From: Tetrapyrgos nigripes
Taxonomy: Eukaryota; Basidiomycota; Agaricomycetes; Agaricales; Campanellaceae
NCBI GenBank assembly: GCA_013368315.1
Contig: JAACJM010000205.1
Location: 86,138-150,137, forward strand
DNA length: 64,000 bases
Reading direction: 5' to 3'
Shown here: in pieces, positions 57,316 through 64,000 of the stretch
How the letters are laid out: each line of letters begins with the position of its first letter
Position numbering within the stretch: the stretch's first letter is position 1
Notes under the pieces: model-generated
Database searches by the model: none
Told to the model about the DNA's origin: nothing
What the model saw: only the letters and a program-made list of their open reading frames with translations
Position numbers and translations under genes: made by a program

Positions 57316-60300
57316 TCAGAGTTGTGCTTTCGCTTGAAGCACACGAGTACTTCGCCATATATCTTCTATGGCAATTCCTAGTGAATGCACCGTTGTTCTG
57401 GGGCATATCAGGTTTTTTGGTCGATACGCATTTGGATGCTGTTGGTGGAAGGTTTCGATCATCTCTTTCACCTTCGTCAATCCTGATGCCGGTTCCTATG
57501 AATTCTCTGAGTCAGCATAGTCTAACCATTTGACAAGGTATTGTACTCCCCAGCGGTTTCTCGTTGGTTTTGAATCTAGAATTGCTTCCACATTGTATTC
57601 ATTGTCTTCGGGAAGTAATTCGGCTGGTTTGCCCGGGTAGTTCACTCCGTGAGCTTCAGTTTCTTTGTACGGCAATAGGAGTGAGGCGTGGAACACTGGA
57701 TGAATGCGCCAGGTATTCGGTAATTTGAGTCGGTAATTGACTTCACTAATAACGTCAATGATTTCGAACGGTCCGTGACGACGATTTGCCAACTTAGCTT
57801 TAGGCCTCGTTGTCTTCAGATTCTTCCCGTCTAGCAACACTTTGTCCCCAACTTTAAACTTCATCCCTTCGTTCGTATAGTCCTTGTTTTGTTCTTTCAT
57901 CAGTTCCGCTGCTGTCGCCAGACTTGCTTTTAGTTCTTCTCGGAGAATATCCAAGTTTTGAAGGCGTTCTTCGACTTTTGGTACATGTGAAGTCGGATTG
58001 ATGGAAGGGAAGAGTCGGGGTAGATATCCATGGAGCAGTTCAAACGGTGATTTCCCGGTTGCTGAATGAACTCGTGTATTGTGGCAGAATTCGGCGTAAG
58101 GTAGGTATTTAATCCAATCGTCTTGGCGATAGTTGCAGAAGGTTCGAAGGTACTGTTCGAGTTCTTGATTGAACCTTTCTGTCTCGCCATCTGTTTGTGG
58201 GTGATAAGCTGTACTGAGTGCTGAAGCGATACCTAACTTAGTGTATATTCCTTTCATTACTTGGCTTGCAAATTGAGGTCCGCGGTCAGATATCATTTTG
58301 TCCCACAAGCCGTATCACTGCCAAGTGTTGTTGAATAGTAGGTCAATTGTCCCATCGCTATCGATATCCTTTCTGCATGGGGAAATGACAACCGTTTTTG
58401 TTGAACAATCGACTGTGACGTGAATTGCATTAAAGCCGTCACATTCTGGCAGATCCGTGATGAAGTCAGTTGTAATCGTGCCAAAGGGTCGTTCCGGTAT
58501 CTCGTTCGGAATCAGTGGTACATGCGCCGGATGGTTATTTGCCTTGGTTAACTGACAGGTAGCGCATCCTTCGACATAGTTACGAACGAATACTGACATA
58601 CCAGGCCACCAGAATTCTCTACTGACGAGTTCGTATGTTTTGAATCGTCCCGGATGTCCTGCGGTAAGGCTGTCATGATGCATTTTAACAATGTCTCGTC
58701 TGAGTTGTTGGTCATCTGGGATGTAGATCTTCCCTCGGAACAGGATGATTCCATCTTCGTAATTCCATTCCTGTAGATTTTTTGCCAGCACACGTGGTCC
58801 GTTGTTAAAGATGGTTTGTAACGCACTTACAACTTCGGCATCCTTTTTCGGACATTCTTTAATCCGCCTTTTCAATTCTGTATCTTCCATTGCAGTTACT
58901 GTTCCTGGCCTCGTCGCTCGAATCCTGAAGAACCTGGGATCAAGTAAGACCCTGTCTTTGTTGTCGTTCTCGACCCCCTCTTTATGGTCTGATCTCCGAG
59001 AGAGTGGGTCACTTCGGTTAAGGTTTCCAGGTTTATGAGTGAGCGTGAAATCAAATCTGGTCAGGAATAAGGCCATTCTTGCTTGTCGTCGGCTAAGTTT
59101 CTGAGCGGTGGTGAAGTATCTAAGGTTGTCGTGATCGGTCAAGATTTCGATGGTGTGTGGTCCGCCTTCCAGGTAGTGTCGCCAGGCTTCAAGTCCGCGT
59201 ATGATCGCTAGTAGTTCTTTATCGTGGATGTCGTAATTCCGTTCAGTTTCGGATAGAGCTTTTGACAGATAGGCTACTGGGTGCCACTTATCATCCGGTC
59301 CTTGTTGTTGTAGGATCCCTCCTGTAGCGTAGTCTGACGCATCAACTTCTACTCGATATGGTTTAGAATGATCAGGCATGAGGAGGACTGGTGAAGTCGT
59401 AAATGTATCTTTAAGTGCTTGGAAAGCTTTTTCAGCTTCATTGGACCATTCCCATGGGTGATCCTTTTTCGTGAGATCGAATAGTGGTTGTGCGATTTTT
59501 GAGAAATCACGTATGAAACGATGGTAAAAGTTTCCGAAGCCAAGGAATGATTGTACGTCTTTGACGTTGCGTGGGATTGGCCATTTGGTTACGCCTTCGA
59601 CTTTGACTGGCTCCATCGCCAGTGTATTGTGTGAAACGATAAGACTGAGGAACTCTACTGAATCGGTTTCAAAGGTGCACTTTTCTGGTTTAGCATACAA
59701 ATTGTTATCCTGGAGTCGTGCCAGTACTTGTTTTACCATGTATTGGTGTTCTTCTAGTGATTCCGTGAATATGAGAATATCGTCCATATAAATTACGACT
59801 TTTCCGGAGTCGATCAGGTCCTTGAATAGAGTGTTCATCATCGCTTGGAATGTGGCTGGAGAGTTCATAAGACCAAAGAACATCACCGTTGGTTCGAAGA
59901 GACCGTGGTTGGTTTTAAACGCCGCTTTCCATTCATCTCCCTTCTTGATGCGTATGTTGTTATATCCCCATCTAAGGTCGATTTTGGAAAACATCCGTGC
60001 CCCCTTTAGTTTGTCTACGAGCTCTGATATGAGCGGTAGGGGGTATTTGTTTTTGATGGTCCCTCTGTTTAAGGCGCGATAGTCCTGTACTGGTCGTAGT
60101 TTTCCGTCTTTCTTTTTTACAAAGAAGAAAGGACTTGCTATAGGAGACTTCGACAGTCTTATATACCCTTTCTCTAAGTTTTCCTTGATGAATTGATCGA
60201 GTTCTTTTTGTTCATTTGGGGATAAAGGGTACGTTTTGCAGGGGCGTGGTTCAAAATCCGGTTTTAATTCGATAGCATGATCCCATTCGCCACGTTTTGG

Positions 60301-61323
60301 TAATCGTTCTGAGGTTTGTTTGTCAAAGACTCATAAGAACTGATGATATTGCGAAGGAATCTTATCTTTAAGAGGTATATCGACCTGGACGTTCTGGGCT
60401 GCCTCTGCAAGTTCTTGTGCCTTTGTGAACCCCGCGCGGATGTTCAGGTTTGGCGTCCCTGGTGTCTCTTCATCTATTCTTTCCTCTTTCCCCAACAGTT
60501 CCTCCATTACGTCTTGTTCCCATCGTTCTGGGATTGTATCTCTCCCGCAATCGTCTTCAGTAAAGATCGCTGTTACCTCCGAACTTCGATGGAAGGATCG
60601 AATAGGAATCTGACGGCGTCGCCCTGCAATTTTTGATTGGGCAACTGGTTTGAATTGTCCGATTGGTTCTAACCATTTGACTTGGTAATCTTTGTGGTGG
60701 GTTCTTGGATCGACGACTGCAGATTTCAAAGGTTTTGTTTTAGTTTTTAAATGGAGAATGGGGGGATTCGCTATGGTACACGTTTCTGGGCATCTGGTCA
60801 TGCCTATTCGCGAGTCCGACCAGTCTATGTCTGGGTTGTGTTCTTCCAACCAGTCAGTACCGAGGATTATATCGTGATCCCCGATGTCTGTCATGTAGAA
60901 CTCAGCCTTTTCCTCGTGGTACGCCCTGTTGTCTCGAGAATAGATACGGAGATTTTGGATGGTGTATTCTCGTATCCATCCCATAGTGTTTTCGGAGCCA
61001 TCAACGTTTCATACTGGGAACGGTTTTTCGATAGGAAGAAGGGTGAGTTGATTTTCTTGTGCGAACCGGCTATTGATGATTATGCCTTCTGCACCGCTGT
61101 CTATTAGGGCGTTTGCGTCGATTTTTCTGCCAGTAACCTTGCTGATTAATTCAGTTTTGAGTGTGATTGATGGTATCTGTCAGTTACGAGTGATTGCCGA
61201 CATTCTTAATTCTGAAGGAAAGACTCGCTTACTAGAGGGGTATAACACACTATATCGATTGTTCTTTAACTGTCCGGTGTACTGTTCTACTCCTACTGAC
61301 GACGTAGCAGAGGAGTGATTCAA
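57316..61323 (-). pseudogene. G4 pol: protease, RT, RNase H, integrase, chromodomain
   Basis: The pol frame is minus one relative to gag and is open from the gag stop. Order: protease (NALIDSGAEGIIINSRF; IILGTDWLEEHNPDIDW), RT ([33 protein letters not shown], catalytic YMDDILIF), RNase H (VEVDASDYATGGIL, HDKELLAIIRGLEAW, ILTDHDNLRYF), integrase (HHDSLTAGHPG and CATC; TTDFITDLP, MISDRGPQF, TDGETERFNQELEQYL), GPY/F (HGPFEIIDVISEVNYRL) and chromodomain (YLVKWLDYADSENS, EPASGLTKVKEMIETFHQ). It ends at 57316-57318. All catalytic residues are present. In-frame stops are TGA at 61180, 61009, 60331 and 58315 and TAG at 57496, so this copy cannot make a full polyprotein without readthrough, but it is only a few changes from intact. 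Confidence 0.9.
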
Positions 61324-61332
61324 AAATCCAAT
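61317..61332 (-). other. Candidate minus-one frameshift site at the end of gag
   Basis: On the minus strand the gag end is GAT TTT TGA. TTT can slip back one base to read TTT again, placing TTG next and entering the open pol frame. G1 has the identical GATTTTTGAATCAC at its gag stop (37036 region), with pol in the same relative frame. A conserved site suggests use. Confidence 0.45.
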
Positions 61333-62818
61333 TTAGATATAATGTCTTTTAAATAGACGGTTGCTTGTTCTTTTTCTTCCCCTTCTAATCCTTTAACCCT
61401 GTTAACCATGTTGGAAATATCTTTGATCGTGTCTCAAGATGAAGATGCCTGAGCTATCGTTACTGGTGGTGAAGGTGCAGTTTCAGCTGTTCGAATAGCA
61501 CGAGAAGGGAAAGTTCGGGAATTGTTTTGAGATGTCGGTTTTGGAAATGTCGGACATTCGTTGCTCATATGTCCAGTTTGTCTACACGCGAAGCACGCTC
61601 CTAGTTTTCGGAGTCGGTCTCTTTCATCAGGTGTCAGCTTGGGTAATGGAGTGAAAGACGAGTTAGCACCTGGTCCCATATTCATAAGCGCATTGACGCT
61701 TGCTACTGTTCTCCCCTGAGACGGACCTGGGCTACTCTTCAATGTTGAAATAGTTTTCCAGCGACCCTGTCTTTCCCGTTCCTTCAACCATTCTAAATGG
61801 AGCTCCACAGCTCTTTCCTTGTACTCTTCGAAGTCATCCCACTTTGGATACGTTCTTCCGACTGCTTCTCAGAGTTTGGGTGGTAACCCATCCTGATAAA
61901 ACTCCAACAATGCTGTTTCTCCGAAGTCGGACTCCTCTCCGTATGTATCGAAGATGCTGTTGTAGCTGCTAATATCCGTCCCTTTCATTCTAGCAAACTT
62001 GATCTTCGTCCTTGCCACATCTTCCGAGGCGAGAGCTTTGAAATCCTTTTTGAATCTATCACGTATCTGTTTCAAAGTTATCCATCTCCATTTCTCCAAT
62101 GTACTCGCCAAGTCCTCATCTTCCTCATCTTCATCTCATTCTATTAATCTCTGTGTTGCCCAATCTCCTCCTTTTTCTCCCGTAAAGAATGACAGGAATA
62201 ACGAGACCTGACTCTCCTCAGTCAGATACTTGCCTTTATTCATGCGTAGATAGTTATTAAATAGGGCCAGCCATCGTTTTGCCTCGCTACGTTCTCCATT
62301 GAAGGCATCTGGTTTCCTCCCTTGTTCAGAAGTTTTGTTCGACCCGATAGGAGGTGTATCAGCCATGACTGAGTTGTTTGGATCTGATGGGTTTGGAGAA
62401 GGAGGTGTAGGAGGACGACGAGGGGCTACAGATGGTCCTTCGGCGGATGGAATGGTGGGCGAAGAAGGAGGGGGAGTGGTGTTGTCTGGTTCTGATGGGT
62501 TATTGGGAGGTGTTTCTGGTACTGGTTGGTAGGTGTAGAGGTTTCTTGGCCTGATTCGGTTTTAGGTTTTCGGTGTGCCTTTTGAATTGCAAGTTCTTGG
62601 AGCTGGGTTATAACGTGTAACCAATTCGGGAGTTCTTCGGTAGTAAGTCGTTGAGTGTTATATCTGTTCAGGCACGGTTGTGTGGTGCACGGAACCCAAG
62701 GATCGTCACTGTTCTCAGGGATATAGGAGGCGTCTCGGGATGATGCGGGATGGAATATGTGTGGTCGGTCGGCACAGTGAAGGTTCGGGTCTGCAGATGC
62801 GGATCGTCGATCAGTCAT
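61320..62818 (-). pseudogene. G4 gag
   Basis: From ATG 62818: a short region with LHCADRPHIFHP, a Pro-rich linker with one frameshift near 62530, the capsid-like core (GRKPDAFNGERSEAKRWLAL, ESQVSLFLSFFTGEKGGDWA, QIRDRFKKDFKALASEDVAR), then a CCHC zinc knuckle (CFACRQTGHMSNEC) and the C-terminus KLDF with TGA at 61320-61322. Internal TGA codons at 62136, 61869 and 61434 break it; Arg fits at least the last two positions. Confidence 0.85.
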
Positions 62819-62832
62819 ACACTAATTCTTCT

Positions 62833-63126
62833 TTAAGAAAGGTAATTGGGTCCTAGGATAAAGGAGGACGGTAGACTGTAGTCGGGGGAAGGTGATGATG
62901 GAGAGTAGTCGATGTTTTCTCTGAAGAATAGAGGTCCTCTAATCTGAACCACAGTTTCTCCTGTATCGAAGTCCTCTTTCACTGTTATGTATGAAAATGT
63001 TGAGAGGATTATGTCACCTATGGTAAGTTTCCACACCCAACGTCTTGTGCAGACGAAATGTCGGTCGAAGCTCCAAGGGTTCGCTCGTATGTTTCTTCCG
63101 TGGGAGACCCAGTATTCGGTGTGCAA
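62833..63126 (-). CDS. G4 ORF upstream of gag, 97 codons
   Basis: The translation includes HTEYWVSHGRNIRANPWSFD, RRWVWKLTIGDIILSTFSYI and DTGETVVQIRGPLFF, then an acidic Ser/Pro end and a stop 14 bases before the gag ATG. It aligns with the G1 frame at 38594-38818. There is no signal peptide, Cys motif or known domain. It could be a separate small protein or an old N-terminal part of Gag. The first Met is taken as the start because the frame is open there; it was not otherwise tested. Confidence 0.5.
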   Translation of the reverse strand: MHTEYWVSHGRNIRANPWSFDRHFVCTRRWVWKLTIGDIILSTFSYITVKEDFDTGETVVQIRGPLFFRENIDYSPSSPSPDYSLPSSFILGPNYLS

Positions 63127-63486
63127 GATGTAAGAAGGGAGGGGAAATGGAACCCGTTCGTATTCACGAGGGGTTACAGTGGGTTCGAAACGAATTTGGG
63201 GACGTGGGGTAGACAGAGTGAAAAGGATTTTTGGATTTCAATTACAGAACCGGTCGACCACCTTACTCGGGTTTAGCGAGTCTGGTATTACGTCTCGAGA
63301 CTGTGTAGATGGGGGATGACCTCGTGTAACTGCTCCTTGAGCGGTTCACGCCTGCCAACCTGTGAGGCTCCTCACACAGGGTAGAGTTGCTGGGCTTCTG
63401 CAGCACCGTAGGGGAGGGATAGGATAATAGGAAGGTTCAATACGATGGAAGGATTTGTGAGGTGGGTGTATGGGAGTTCGTTCAAG
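63127..63486 (-). other. G4 untranslated leader
   Basis: About 360 bp between the upstream ORF and the 5' LTR with no ORF of note. It ends, next to the LTR, in GTGAGGTGGGTGTATGGG and the candidate primer site, both matched in G1 at 40925-40955. Confidence 0.6.
63475..63484 (-). other. G4 candidate self-priming primer-binding site
   Basis: Plus strand AGTTCGTTCA, two bases from the LTR start at 63487. The LTR contains the exact complement TGAACGAACT at 63635-63644. No TGG (tRNA 3'-end complement) is present next to the LTR. This is the arrangement of Tf1/sushi elements, which prime from their own mRNA 5' end. Confidence 0.65.
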
Positions 63487-63995
63487 TGTCAAGGTTGTCG
63501 ATACACTCAATAACCACCCAAGTCACACAATACGAGAAAGCCGGTTACAAGAGGATAAATTGATAGAGAGAGAGAGAAGTAGTAAGCTGACTAGGCTCTA
63601 CACTGCGTAGTAATAGTACGGAGCAGAGACGAAGTGAACGAACTGAGGAATAGGTTACAAAGATCACAGGTATATAAGTGAAACATGAACTGATGGGAAA
63701 GAGTAAGTAATAATAGACGGTATCGTATGGAAACGTCAAGGGTGAGAAAGTAAAGAGTTAAATATGGATAGATGAAGGTACTGGATCATAAGGAATGATT
63801 GACAGTGAGAATGTCCGTGGAGATAAAAAGCGGAGGAGATAAGTGTGTGAGTCATAGATCTAGAGAGATGGTAACTATAGACAATGATGAGAAATGGTTG
63901 ATGTTTTATGGGGTTAAAAGTAAATAAGGTGGGAACTAGGTAGTAAAGGAAAAGGAATAGAAAGGAAATGAATAGGCAGGGAGCGATTCATGACA
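63487..63995 (-). repeat. 5' LTR of chromovirus G4
   Basis: 509 bp, TGTCAAGGTTGTCG to TTCATGACA, followed by ATTCA at the window edge. It differs from the 3' LTR at 11 positions, nine of them CpG against TpG or CpA. Confidence 0.95.
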
Positions 63996-64000
63996 ATTCA

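Larger units (their letters stand above)
56062..63995 (-). mobile_element. Full-length Ty3/gypsy chromovirus G4
   Basis: LTRs at 56062-56574 and 63487-63995 (513 and 509 bp) enclose, on the minus strand, an upstream ORF, gag, pol with chromodomain, and an extra ORF before the polypurine tract. ATTCA follows the right LTR and ATTCAC precedes the left one; the first base beyond the window would decide between a 5- and 6-bp duplication. The LTRs differ by 11 substitutions and one 4-bp GA-repeat change. It is inserted in the gene starting at 53322. Confidence 0.95.

Noticed and set aside
63996..64000. Exact 5-bp target duplication for G4
   Set aside because: ATTCA on the right matches the left flank only with one extra base (ATTCAC); the deciding base is outside the window, so no exact length is claimed.

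Overview
The window is nuclear DNA of a filamentous basidiomycete, very probably an Agaricomycete. The reasons are dense short introns (about 45-100 nt), a many-exon seven-helix gene of the type annotated DUF6533 in mushrooms, a spliced GH16-type wall glucanase, and layers of Ty3/gypsy chromoviruses, a Ty1/copia element and Tc1/mariner and hAT DNA transposons. No bacterial-type genes, tRNA or rRNA genes were seen.

Layout. Positions 1-11,600 are a normal gene-rich arm: an ammonium transporter (minus, 8 exons), a mitochondrially targeted protein of unknown function (plus, one GC-AG intron), a DUF6533-type membrane protein (plus, 14 exons including microexons of 7 and 14 nt) and a secreted GH16-like hydrolase (minus). 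From 11,662 to 15,652 lies an unknown minus-strand gene whose coding exons were split by a Tc1 fold-back element (TA duplication) and a hAT MITE (8-bp duplication); removing both rejoins the reading frame. A decayed DDE transposon follows (15,839-16,638).

Positions 18,355-41,397 are one minus-strand chromovirus (G1) blown apart by later insertions: a tandem-repeat block with a solo LTR, an unidentified 2.3-kb block carrying a MITE, a complete copia element (24,988-33,701) that itself carries a complete Tc1 element with an intact transposase, two further solo LTRs and an unassigned block near 39-41 kb. Then come a truncated relative G2 (41,631-43,995), a LINE fragment, a more distant gypsy relic G3 (46,267-51,338) with mutated catalytic residues, and a 1.4-kb LTR of another gypsy element. 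A second unknown, spliced, Cys-rich gene (53,322 onward) is cut at 56,061 by the youngest full-length chromovirus, G4 (56,062-63,995), which ends at the window edge.

What stands out: (i) the chromoviruses carry a 10-nt complementarity between the LTR and the site beside the 5' LTR, as in self-primed Tf1/sushi elements, and it covaries between G1 and G4; (ii) G4 has an extra Cys/His-rich ORF with its own TATA box between the chromodomain and the polypurine tract, absent from G1 and G2; (iii) G1 and G4 share an unassigned ORF upstream of gag and a conserved slippery gag stop; (iv) inactivation of the elements is dominated by CpG to TpG changes (CGA to TGA stops, 9 of 11 LTR substitutions in G4, YLDD to YLNN in G3), the mark of cytosine methylation or a RIP-like process. 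All coordinates and counts were made by eye from the sequence; family names rest on recognised motifs, not on database searches.
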